Below, in pieces: positions 34,466 through 45,175 of a DNA stretch of 64,000 bases (position 1 is its first letter; each line of letters opens with the position of its first letter). The translations under genes were made by a program, and so were the position numbers. The stretch comes from Eleginops maclovinus (Eukaryota; Chordata; Actinopteri; Perciformes; Eleginopidae), in NCBI RefSeq assembly GCF_036324505.1, contig NC_086354.1:4395217-4459216 (forward strand). Direction: 5' to 3'. Below the pieces are notes generated by a model. That model did not search any database and had not been told where the DNA came from. It saw nothing but the letters and a program-made list of their open reading frames with translations.

Positions 34466-35793
34466 GTTTTTAGATTGGTGTAGTCCGAGCACGGAGCGAC
34501 TTGGCTAGATAACTCATAGAAAGGATGGATAAGTTGGACAAAAGTTAGCTTAATGGCTAGAAACCATTAAAGGCAACTGAGAAAATGTGTAATTGAGTGA
34601 TTTGACATTTTAAACTATGCCCTCTACAGGGCTGAACGGGAGAAAGTTCATTATAATTTCCAGTGGCATAAAGACACAAATGTAAGCCTTTGAGTCGAAA
34701 AAAGCTTGCAAGGAAGGCTGGCAGTGTCAGATATTTTCAGAGGAGGTGGGGCAGAGTGAGAAAAAACCAGGGGCTACTGTGTCCCCAACTACAACGTCCT
34801 GAGCTATGCGAAGGGGCCACTTGTTAAAGACATGGTGTTTTGTGGAAATTTTCCAACAAGCAACAAGGAGGCAAAGCGGGCACCGAGAGGGCTTCTTGGG
34901 CTTTGTAGAAGACGCCCTATTCATTGCGAGACTGAATACACTTGGCATAGACCTTCATATCAGAGGGCGCCACACACACACAAACTTCAGCTTAGCGCTC
35001 CCTTCTGAGGTCATTTAATTAGAGAACAAAGGCCTGAATTACTATGGCCACACAGCAGGCCTCCTTTCTTTTCACATTTCCGTCCTCAAGCCCGTCTCCG
35101 TGCATTAAAAGCTAATTATGAACCGTGAAGCCAACACGGGTCTTAAACATAGTGACAACTACAAGCCTATTACTTGGAGTTTCATTCAAAGTGAGAGACA
35201 GGAAGAAGACAGAGCGCCGGTAGTAGAACATATTTACTGAAGCAATTTCGCGGCTGATTAGATGTGTGCATTTGAAATCATCATTCATATTCGCCGGCAG
35301 ATCTGCAAAAATGTGACAGGCAGTCATGTATTATTGCCGTCACGTCAGATCTGATGGGATAATAAAAGTGAGGTAGAGAAGATGATCATTTCTCCAAGAC
35401 GCACATAAATCCATCATCGCTCCGATCCGCCAGTCGGAGCTCTCTGCCACCGTGTGCTCCTGCTGAGAGGGTTAGCCCTTCCAAACGAAGCCTTGGGATA
35501 GGTGGGTAATAGAGATTGGCTATCAGCGGCAGACTGAGCTGCACGGCTTGTATGGTTCTGCTCGGATGGACCTGGATTGCAAAATCAATGAAGGATGACA
35601 AGGAGGAGATCTAAGTTTTCTGGTGTATAAAAATTGAGTTAGTCTGCTGCTGCCGGTGCTCTATAGAGCCTTGGATGCATGCTGCTGTTTTGCAGAACCA
35701 AGTTTGGGGGGACAGTTATGTCACCATTGCAGCACTCAGGAACATTTGGATAAACCGTGCACGTTCAAAATGTTTCTCTACACCAATTGAGTC
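34466..35793. other. No gene seen
   Basis: Unique-looking sequence of moderate GC with no recognised exon. A conserved non-coding element could be hidden here but cannot be recognised without comparison. Confidence 0.4.
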
Positions 35794-35797
35794 TTAA

Positions 35798-36186
35798 AGG
35801 GGTCAAGTTTCCTGTAGTGTAAATTGTCTGCAAAGGCTAAAATCCCAAAGTCCCCTCCAGAGAGAGTTTCTCTCCCCCACACTCCCCCCCCTGCCTCCAT
35901 TGATCGTCTTTGTTTACTTCTTTGTCTTTGTTTACTGCAACATAGTGACATCACTACATAAGAATTGCGAATCTATTGGCTAACACTTTGTATGTGTTAG
36001 GCTAGGGAGCGGGACATTTCTAAGCGGTTGACTAATCAGAGCAGAACGGGCTCTGGTTTCAAACGGAGGGTGAAAAGATGTGCTGCAGCACAGGCAGTAT
36101 GAGAAAATTTAAAGCAGGGAAACATGTCACAGTTTAGGCACAAAATACAAATATGAACCTGAAAATGAGTAGAATAGGGCCCCTTT
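35798..36186. mobile_element. TTAA-flanked MITE (piggyBac-like target site), copy 3
   Basis: 389 bp between TTAA at 35794-35797 and TTAA at 36187-36190, with termini AGGGGTCAAG and GAATAGGGCCCCTT. It shares CATTTCTAAGCGGTTGACTA and the GGGCCCTATT end with copies at 18591 and 22995. No ORF. Confidence 0.75.
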
Positions 36187-36190
36187 TAAA

Positions 36191-39100
36191 TCTGTTGACC
36201 AAGGATGAACTAAAATCAGGCTGGTGGGGGGATTCAGGCCTGCTTTAACAGAATAGAACCTGCTTTACTATTGTTATTTAATTGATGAGAAGCAATATGA
36301 AACACGCTGTGACAGGGAATGTAATCTGGTGTGCAGCTTTTCCAACGCCGCCGGCAGCTGCAGAGGCCTGAAAGAGGAGACGGATAAACGAGCGCTTTCA
36401 TTAAGTGATTGTGAAGGTGCACGGTACATTCAAAAAACGCCTTTGGAGCTTTCAAACGAGCTCAGTATGGGAGCTGGAGCATGCACAACCCACACTGAAA
36501 CATAACACTTCCTCTAAACTACCCACCAATGTTTTTAATCCAAACAGAGTATTCAAAAGATTTGATTGGACACATCTTTGAAGTAATGTGCAATTGTTAA
36601 GGTAGGAATTTTGAAAAAACAGGTTCATTGCTGAAGCTGAGGCATTTTTCCCACAGGCTTTGACACACAAGTATGACATTGACTCTCAGTGAAAGGTCTC
36701 ATTCACTCTGCTGTTCCTGCACAGTACAGCTGGGTAAGACACGAGAGGTGGCAAGGGTGGGGGGAGAGAAGAAAGAAGAAGAGACGGGGGAGACAAGGAG
36801 CATGTCTGAGTAAAATGGAGACTGAGGAAAATGTGGCCACCTAATCTGATTACTGTTTTTAGGAGCAAGGGCAGGGCCGGATAAACCAATTTAGGGGGCC
36901 CAGGGTTAAAGTTTGCTGTTGGGATCCCATCAACCCCCCCCCCCCCGTGAATAGAAGAAGAAGAAGGAAACCTTAATTGTCCCAAAGAGGGGAAATTTTA
37001 CATTCTGAATTTGACCCATCCTAGTGTTAGGAGCAGTGGGCTTCCATACGGCGCCCAGGGAGCAGTGTAGGGCACAGTGCCTTGCACAGGGACACCTCGG
37101 TAGCACTTTTTGTCTTTTGGGGACTTGAACTGGTGACCTTCCAGTTCCCAGGCCAAGTCCCTACGGACTTTGTCACCAAAGTCTGTGGGGCTGAAATGTA
37201 ATTAACACAATAATTATTGTTTGAATATAATCCTTGATTGCCTCCCATCTTATGTTCATTGTCTGGAGACATTTTTTATTCACATATCAACAATTTATTT
37301 TTACAAACCAACTATATTTTTGTTGCGTTATGTGAATTCTGCAAAGAAAGCTGTATATAGACAGTCTTGGAGTCCCCCTGTTTAACTACACTACTTGCTA
37401 CGTTGGCTATGGAAATAAAATCAATGAAACAATATATTCGAACACTTTTGAATTCTTTACATTGAGCTCACATGAAAACCCTTTTTGCTTTTACCTCTCA
37501 GTTAGTCTGGTGAATGAAGGTTTGCCATCTGAGACAAATTGGACTTCTCATGTCTCACTTCCAATGATGGTTACCAGTACCAGTAGTCTAGTGGACCTAA
37601 AAGTACAGTATTGGTTACAGTTTACCCCACTGCTTGTGAAAAAGTAAAAGCAAAACCTAGCAGTGGGTCGTGTTAACCACCCAAATGCAGGAATATTACT
37701 TTTTAACAGCAGTAAGCTCTACCTTTGCAATCTATCGTGTTGCTTCCAAGTTCCAATACAGATTCTTACGGGTCAACTTAACGTAAATACTTATACAGAG
37801 TACTAATTCCATACCAGTTATCTCTTTTTCCAAAGTTTTGGTGAACTGGTGGACAAAAATGTAATGACAAAAGGGATAAAACGGGTAGGAGAAACGCAGA
37901 ATTTGACCAAATGAAAGGAAAAAAAAGTTATTGCATGTGTAGTTATTGCATAATAACTGACCTTATTAAATTGCCACTCAATAAGGTCAGTTTGGGTACA
38001 CATTTGGCGTATTCGATGCCCAATGGTTCAAATGTTTTGTAATATAAACTTTGTATTGACACTGGGACCCAAAGAGACCAATTGACTAGATTATGTTACG
38101 GCACATGGAAGTGAATTGTAGACTCTCATTTAATCCAACAGAAATGCTTGTTCCAGCTTCTCATATTTAAGGATCTGTTGCTTTTTCTGTTCATAAGATT
38201 TAATCAGAAATACAGCTTGAGTGCTGAAAAAAAATGTACTGATTCATAGGTAATAATAAAGTTCTTGACACATTTTCAATCAATGTAATGACAAAGAAAC
38301 AGGGAAACTGGGTCTTTTGAGGCCTGGGGGGGATCCCGTTAGTTATCCGGCAATGACAGTCCCTGAATGAATGACTATTACTGACTTACAGCAAAGCACA
38401 GAAACACAGTCCTGTCTTCTCTACAGGAAGACACTGTGAGTTCTTACTTGTCTGTCCTCTAGATTTATCATGAAAGGATGAGAGTCTGATGGGAATGCCA
38501 GAAATGGCGCTGAACAATTGATTAAAGTCAGACTGCATTATATAAGCCACAGAAAGGGTACACTGTTGAAATTCAAATGAACAGATGCACCCAGTGAGGT
38601 AAGGTAGTGAAATAAAGTGTCTGGCCACATTGCAGATTCTCGTAAATAACAAGTTTCACAGTGACGTGATATTTCCTGCCCTGGACCTGGCACGGCTGCT
38701 TCGCGAGGCTCCATAAAAATAGGCAGGAGATGACTTTCACGGTAGTTAGAGCACGAAAGGTGCGGAAAGTACGGGAAGGGGGGGTGGTAGCGCCCTGTTT
38801 AGGTTACAAGCCGGATTTTCCACCTGCGTCTCCCTGAGAGATGCTGCTGCTGTCTGGCTCTTAGAATTCAATTTATTACAAACATCCTTGTGAAAAAAAT
38901 CGGAAAAGCCTGGAAAGGGATTTTTTCCCCCACTCCCTGACAAAGTAGCACGTTAAAAACAAGAGCGTTATTGTCAGAGAATGCCGACAAAGCATTCCTC
39001 ATATATAGAGAAGAGACAAAACTGTGCCTTGTCTGTGCAGACAGATAACACTGTGCAGACAGTTTAGTGGTTAAGTGGTTTGGGGTATGGGTCTTGGGAC

Positions 39101-39253
39101 CATAATTACTCCATTGAGGGTCATTGAGGATGTCGAAACTTTAGGAACGACTTGCTTTTTGTGGGGCTAAAAGTGGTCTGTCGCACGAAACACCTTGAGT
39201 TTACATTTTGTCAAAGTTAGGGTTTCCTTGAACTAATATCCTTTGTACATCAA
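36191..39253. other. No gene seen; one retroposon-like tail
   Basis: 36950-37190 contains AACCTTAATTGTCCC, GCAGTGGGCTTCCATACGGC and CAGGGACACCTCGG, the pattern of a common fish retroposon tail. A C14 run is at 36933-36946. Nothing else supported. Confidence 0.45.
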
Positions 39254-39379
39254 CACTGTAAAAAAAAAAATGTTGAGAAAACTCAAATTATCAAGGCAAC
39301 ATGATGCAAACAGATTTTTAAGTTTTCTCAACTTTTGACTACTGTTGTTGACTTTACTAAGGTTTTTAAGTTTATACAA

Positions 39380-39769
39380 GAGTTCTGCCAACTTAGATGT
39401 TCTTGTTCACCTAACAATGAAATTCTTGTTTCAATGCCAGGTATTTATACCTTCAACAAACACAGATATTCTTGTTGAATAAACATATAATTATTGATTC
39501 AGTGAGATTACATTTTTCCTTTATAAATCAATGAAAATGTATGTTGCTGTAATTGTATTTCGAGTTCTGCCAACTTGGACCTTCTTGTTCACCTAAATAT
39601 GATATTCTTGTGAGGCTAACAATGAAATTCTTGTTTCAATGCCAGGTATTTCTACTTTCAACAAACACAGATATTCTTGTTGAATAAACATATAATTATT
39701 GAATCAGTGAGATATAACTTTGCCTTTCTAAATCAAGGAAAATGTATGTTGCTGTAATTGTATTTAAGG
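39380..39769. repeat. Tandem duplication of about 185-200 bp at the cassette's left end
   Basis: Two units beginning GAGTTCTGCCAACTT (about 39380 and 39562) share AACAATGAAATTCTTGTTTC, CAACAAACACAGATATTCTT and AATGTATGTTGCTGTAATTG. TTCTTGT occurs seven times. Confidence 0.85.
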
Positions 39770-39835
39770 AATTGTCAATAAATAAATGAATAGATAAAAT
39801 AAAGGGCACACAGCTGAAAGTTAGCTGAAATCTTA

Positions 39836-39841
39836 TTTATT
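39836..39841 (-). promoter_or_regulatory. Candidate poly(A) signal of the SAMD3-like gene
   Basis: AATAAA on the minus strand 447 nt after the stop. The 3' UTR between holds two diverged tandem units (about 39955-40100 and 40110-40260, each with CTTGTGAACTGGCAAC-like and TGCTTAAAATGA text). Confidence 0.4.
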
Positions 39842-40287
39842 CTTCTTGTAAAGCATAGGTTCTGAACAGTTCTACAAACATTTTTTTATGCGCCTGTGAA
39901 CTGGCACTGTATATTTTTTAAAGAATAAAACAAAACAAAAAATTAAAATCCAGTGCCTCTTGTCAACTGGCAACTCACAATTCAACATATTTGCAAATGG
40001 CAAATGGGACTTGCATGCTTAAAATGACTGCATGTGCAAACATGTACATACATTGAAGTTTTACCTGATCACAGCAATGAACTTGAACAGTTGAAACACT
40101 GGATATGCCCCTCTTGTGAACTGGCAACTTCCACTACCACAAATTCTGTGATTCTCTATTTCAGAACAGAAGGTGACTTATATGCTTAAAATGAAATGAA
40201 TGTTGTGAAGTTTTACATGAGCACTAACCACAATGCACTGGAACAGGCGAAACATAGGTTAAAGTCATGTCTGGCTTCCCCATTAAT

Positions 40288-40599
40288 TCACAGCAAAAGC
40301 TTTGTTTTCAGAGACCTTATGCGCTGCGAGCATCGAGAGCCAAGCTCGTAAAAGATAGTCTGAATTGCTTCAAAAGTATACCTCATCTCCTTTGGATAAT
40401 CAATGTTCATGGCATACAGTAAGCCAAAGAGGTATGCAAAGGCAGTAGAGAGGTCTGGTAGGTCATGCAGTACAATGGTCCCTTCCAACACAACAGCCAC
40501 GTCTCGCACATTTGGTGATATGGCGGCATTATCATCTTCAATGACGGTGAGGATGCCCACAGACACACCTCTGACCACTCTTTCTTCCTGGTCAGTGTC
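40288..40599 (-). CDS. SAMD3-like gene, terminal exon
   Basis: 312 bp including the stop. Acceptor TTCCTCAG. It encodes DTDQEERVVRGVSVGILTVI to SLKTKLLL, the most recognisable block of the family (VVLEG..VLHDLPDLSTAFAYLFGLLYAMNIDYP). Confidence 0.7.
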   Translation of the reverse strand, partial: DTDQEERVVRGVSVGILTVIEDDNAAISPNVRDVAVVLEGTIVLHDLPDLSTAFAYLFGLLYAMNIDYPKEMRYTFEAIQTIFYELGSRCSQRIRSLKTKLLL

Positions 40600-42169
40600 C
40601 TGAGGAAAAGTAAAATATGCATGGATGAGTGCTATGGAAAATAAAAGACAAAATACATTTCTACTGATTCTAAATGTAGCTTTAGTACCATGCTACTGAT
40701 TCTTACCATTCAGCTTGTGGAAGTTAAAATTGCAACTCAACTGCACGGCTGCCATCACCCACCAACCTTGTTGTGCCAAGTTCTATAAAGAAGTATTTTC
40801 TGCCAAAGAACACCAGCCAACAATGGCCAGCTGTATCGGGTTGGCTTTTGCCCTATCAGCGGGCATATTTATTTTTTATTTTGGGTGAACTCATCCCACT
40901 TGGGTTCATGAGGTGAAAACATCTCTGGGCTCAAAATGAAATCTTCCATAAAGTGTATTATGCATAAAATGATTAGCATCAGTTATGAAATCATAAAATG
41001 TTTAAGCTACATTAAGCAATATTGATTGTACTGTGTAAGTTTATTTCCTACAGTTAGTATTACTTACCAAACACTCCAGAAGAAACTTGGTTGTGTCTTC
41101 CCGGACAAAAATGGGCAGGCCTCTCAGTGCTGCTGTCTTTCGGTGAGACACAATGTCCGATGTCTAAGGAGTATCCAGTGGAAAACACACAAACATATCA
41201 ATTAGTTTAGTGCCGTAGTGAATTTATACAAAATCTGACTTTCTGTATAGTAATGAGGAGGATAATGCACAGGTCAGATCCCAGTAACATGCTTCAGTAA
41301 AAGACTAGCAAACAAAAACAAAAAGAAACTACAATCTTGCAGACAATTTTACTTTCTACTTTTACAAATTAAGAATACTGTTATAGTTATCAAATTCCAC
41401 CAACTAACACCAACTGAGTAGAATCATCATGGTGTTGTGGGTAATCCGGGACATGATTGACCTCTCCACGTTTGGGCTTTTTCAGGGTGAACGGACTGTC
41501 ATCTTCATCTCCCCCTTTTCTTTTCTTGTTTACATCTACCTCATTGCAGCCCGCCTGACGAAGCTTTGACCTGTAGTTTCCAAGCTTGTATTTAATACTT
41601 GTTTTCCATCCATCGTATCCTGTGATGCTACCTGGCTCCTTCAGGCATGGATACATGGATGCAAGTTTGTCCAAAATTTCCATTTTAATGTCTCTTGTCA
41701 CGTCAAGGCCCTTCTTTGTCTTTTCATATGTGCCATTGCCCTTACGCAATTTCAGTTCAACATCATATGAGAACTTAGGGATAGAGAATGGAGAGGGCCA
41801 CTCTGCAACATGCCTTAAATTGCTCGGGATAGAATCGGTATAGCTAGACCTGAAATCTTCAGAGTTAACACTGGCTGTATCCAGAGAGGAGACTGAACCA
41901 ATTGAACGGTCACTGGATTGGTTAAGTGGAGATGAATCAAAGTCCCACATAATATGCAGGACTGCACGTTCAGCTGGTAATTCAGACATTGCTGTCAAGT
42001 TACATAGTGCATCTCCAAACTCTGGATCCTCAAACTGTAGTGAGAAATCACCTTCAAGTTGAAGTTTCTCTTTAAGTTCATCAATCAGTTGGGCCACAGA
42101 TCCTGGTACTTCAGGAAGCTGGATTCGCCGGGCATGTTTGGAGGAGACAACTACCCTAAGTAACAAAGT
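40288..42169 (-). CDS. Fish multicopy 'SAMD3-like' protein gene (three visible exons; start codon not found)
   Basis: Exons 42169-41411, 41163-41068 and 40599-40288 splice in phase 0 to 388 residues. Residues about 1-75 (LLRVVVSSKHARRIQLPEVP to AVLHIMWD) look like a PB1/ubiquitin-like domain. A Ser-rich linker, the WPSPFSIPKFSYDVELKLRK block and a basic stretch follow, then SHRKTAALRGLPIFVREDTT, then the C-terminal block VGILTVIEDDNAAISPNVRD to LKTKLLL. This order recalls the large teleost family annotated 'sterile alpha motif domain-containing protein 3-like', of unknown function. Compared with that family from memory, a central block of about 130-150 residues is missing, as if one phase-0 exon were lost. 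The expected initial ATG reads TTG (42166). It is therefore either a decayed copy or a derived gene using an upstream start. Confidence 0.65.
41068..41163 (-). CDS. SAMD3-like gene, middle exon
   Basis: 96 bp, 32 codons: TSDIVSHRKTAALRGLPIFV to FLLECL. Acceptor CCTTAG, consensus donor GTAAGT. Phase 0 on both sides. Confidence 0.65.
41411..42169 (-). CDS. SAMD3-like gene, PB1-containing exon
   Basis: 759 bp, 253 codons. The acceptor is TTTTCAG; the likely donor is GTGTTA after the Leu codon at 41413-41411, chosen because it keeps phase 0 with the next exon. It contains a basic, nuclear-localisation-like run around KKRKGGDEDD and LKKPKRGE. Confidence 0.65.
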
Positions 42170-42401
42170 CTGAAAAGAGGAGAAAAAAAGAGGGGGAAAA
42201 TAGTTAAACCTGGTTAGAAAACATTTGACACCTGTAACATAGGGCTGCGAGTGGTATTTTCACTTGATAAATCAATAATACAATCAATGATCAAATAATG
42301 AATCAATTTGTTCTCAATCAAATAATCCATTAATTGTTTCAGCACCACTATAATGTAATACTTTCAATTTCGCACAAGACAACATACCATTTTGTGTTTC
42401 T

Positions 42402-42642
42402 TTAATGGAGAATGAATGTTCTTGCGGTCACCATCACCTTTCCACCAACTGAGTATGCTTCTAGTGGGTGGTAATCCGTCAGCACATCTGGATCCAGGAC
42501 GACAATTTCTGCACAGTTGCCTTCAACAAGCTCATAAGACCTGAAATGTTCAATGTACCAGGAAGAGAGTCTTTTACAAATGAATGTCACTTCCTCTGCA
42601 TTGACAAGAATAGTCACAATGGTATGGAATTCTGGGAGGCCA
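42402..42642 (-). CDS. Terminal exon of an uncharacterised fish protein next to the SAMD3-like gene
   Basis: 241 bp from acceptor GTGCAG to a TAA stop, 80 codons: GLPEFHTIVTILVNAEEVTF, ICKRLSSWYIEHFRSYELVE, then TDYHPLEAYSVGGKVMVTAR. I recall similar C-termini (W-Y-x-E-H-F/Y-R-x-Y/F-E-L, then a Y-P-L-x-x-Y block ending in V-T) in large families of uncharacterised teleost proteins, often near SAMD3-like genes. Upstream exons were not found, so this may be all that remains of that gene. It ends only 233 bp before the SAMD3-like exon, on the same strand. Confidence 0.5.
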
Positions 42643-44134
42643 CTGCACATGCACATGCTCTTTCTACTTACTTTTAAGTATATTTGCATCTGCCTGAAAA
42701 CTAATTCTAACAGCCACAATGGGGTATAACCCTAAATAAAACACATACAAGGAATCAATAAATATGGGAGCTGAATACATCAACAACACAAAAACAAGAT
42801 AAAAAAGTATGTTGGAAATCTGTTTATAGTATCATTTTTATTAACACTCTCCCACTATCAGGCCTGTAATTGGTAAAATTCATAAAAAGGTTTCATCTAA
42901 TCTATATGCATAATTACATATGACAAGTAACATAAATGCAAACATGAATTGAAATTTGTCTTTGTTTAGATATTATAAAAAAACAATATGAAACCAGTAC
43001 ATTTGCTTTTTAATCCAACTGTTTATCATTTTTGCAAATTCCTAAAATGAAACTTTACCTTATTTCTAATCGATATTAACCTATATTACAATACTCTAGT
43101 CAAGTTGAGCAGCAAAAGACTCAAACAATATTTGAAACATAAAATGATCGACTTATGTTACCTAATTATTAGTCTATACCCCTTAAATGTACTTATGTTT
43201 TACTTTTCCTATGTATTATTTTGTTTTTATTGAATGTAAAAAGCTTCTTGCACAATCCCCTTTCCCAGATGTTTTTGTCAAATTATTTTTTTAATGTCAG
43301 AACTGAATTCCCTGGCACTTTGTTTCCTACTTTTGTTATTCAAACTTATTTGTGTTGCTGTTGGAATTTGACCGTTATCAATAAAGTTGAAAAAAAAGCC
43401 CGCCGAGCATGACGTCAGCTCATATGCGCTAGCCTCACAGTCACAAGCCCTTTTAGACTGATATTCTGCAATACTGCGGTTAAGAAGATGCACGTCGGCT
43501 TTGTGTTTTTACCCTTAACCACAACGTGACGTGTAACACACCGGCGGCCGGCTCCCCATTACACGTAACATTACCTCCTCAACCAGCTTAACAGCGGAAC
43601 AATAATGCCCCCCCCCCCCATTCCGTGTTCGTACGTCTTATACAGAGCATACACACATACATACATACATATCCGCCATGAACATGCTGTATAACAGGGA
43701 CTACATGCGCTTGTACGTCAAGGTCGCCGCCAGTTTTTCGACGGGGAAACAGTATTCACAACACCAGACAAGACTGGCTGTAAAAATACAAGTCAAGGCT
43801 AAGTTCCAACACAGCGGCAACGTTGGCATATCCCAATCCCAATGCTGTGTGTAATGTTATATGTCTGGCTGAGGTTACTTGTATAACACCTGTCAACCTC
43901 ACCATCAAAATGCGTTATAAACGCCTTCGGGTGCTTGAACAAAATTGCATGTTTGTGGACAAATTATTTTGGGGGGTAACAGTCAGCCTAACTGTGTGTA
44001 GTAGAACGACATTTGTAGCTAAGCTAGCAAAGCTAACTGTGGTGGTTAGTTGAACTCATTGAATCTATATTTTGGTTGAAATAGTACAGTGCACTTTACT
44101 GTTAATATTCCTTGTTAAGTAAAAACACACTTAC

Positions 44135-44300
44135 CTGTTTAGGCAAACACGGTAGACAAATATCCCAAGAATCCCCAACTTAGCATCCAAATTCGGCCAC
44201 ACGTCGATGTTTCTGTCCACAAAATGTCCGACAAATTCGCTCAGCGCCGCTCAGAGTGAGGGCTCGGATGAGGAAACCCCGCAGAAGACAGCAATGCGCA
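44135..44300 (-). promoter_or_regulatory. Candidate promoter and first non-coding exon of the cassette gene
   Basis: A GC-richer segment (44200-44330, several CpG) is followed on the minus strand by CCTAAACAG and consensus donor GTAAGTG at 44134. This could be a 5' UTR exon spliced to 42642 or 42169. No transcript evidence is available. Confidence 0.35.
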
Positions 44301-45175
44301 GGCGCGTAGTCGTCTACGGAGTTTCCGTCGGGGAAAATATGCGTGTACTCAAAAATCCTTGTTATACTGTGTTTTAAATACTTGTTAGGGCAACTATAGA
44401 GAGAAGTTTGCTGGACCGACACGTTTTTGTTAGTTACATATGGCAAACCTTTATTTCTGAGTCAGATTAATTTAAAAACTCTAATGAGATCAACAATTTC
44501 AAGTTCTTTTTTTTACAGTGAACCTTAGGTCTTCTCTTGTACACTTAAGTATACAAGATTTTGATTTTTTCTGTGTCTTGGTCTTATACTTAAGGAATTC
44601 CTTGAAGTTATTTCAACAAAAATGCAACCAACATAAAGAAATAACGTTAGGTACCTCTGAATCTTCTTAAGCGCAACATTTAAGGCAATAAAGAAAGCAT
44701 ATCCTGACAAGAGGACATGCCAATGGATAGGTTTAATGATAACCGGCAACTGATTTTACTCTATATATTTGACTGGAAGTCCATCCATTATTTGACCGAC
44801 CGCCAAGACATGCTATTTTATGCAGCCTACGTTCTTAAAGACATTTGCAATTAATGATTGCTCTACAGTTCTACAGGAGTAAAATGAGATAGCGGTGCAC
44901 TTGCCGTTGTCCCAAAAGTGTCCAAGCTGAGAGGGATTTATTAGGATTCTATAAGGATGAAGATACATTTATCAACAGGAAAGACTTCTCCTCTGACCAG
45001 TTTCATTGTATTTTCCATGTTTTTTTTACCATCTCAAGGGAAACTTTGGTGCCTTAACATTTGGGATTTGGGCAACACATTTAAATAAGTCGCTAAGCAA
45101 AGGTGAAAGAAAGTCTTAAGAGGCATACTTAATGTTAGGGAATATTTTGTGTAAGCTTGTAAATCTTTAGCTTAT

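Larger units (their letters stand above)
39254..44520 (-). mobile_element. Putative CACTG-ended transposon-like cassette carrying SAMD3-like gene
   Basis: The segment starts CACTGTAAAAAAAAAAATG and ends TTCTTTTTTTTACAGTG, inverted CACTGTAAAAAAAA termini, with AA on both outer sides as a possible 2-bp TSD. Inside, all on the minus strand, are a promoter-like GC island with a splice donor (44135), the last exon of one uncharacterised gene (42642-42402) and a three-exon SAMD3-like gene (42169-40288). The left subterminal region holds a tandem duplication with seven TTCTTGT motifs. CACTG termini, short TSDs and subterminal repeats recall the CACTA/Mirage/Chapaev (CMC) superfamily, but no DDE transposase is visible. 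The TIR is short and partly homopolymeric, so the boundaries are a hypothesis. Confidence 0.5.

Noticed and set aside
43600..43680. C10 run and CATA repeats near the cassette promoter
   Set aside because: Simple low-complexity sequence with no evident function.
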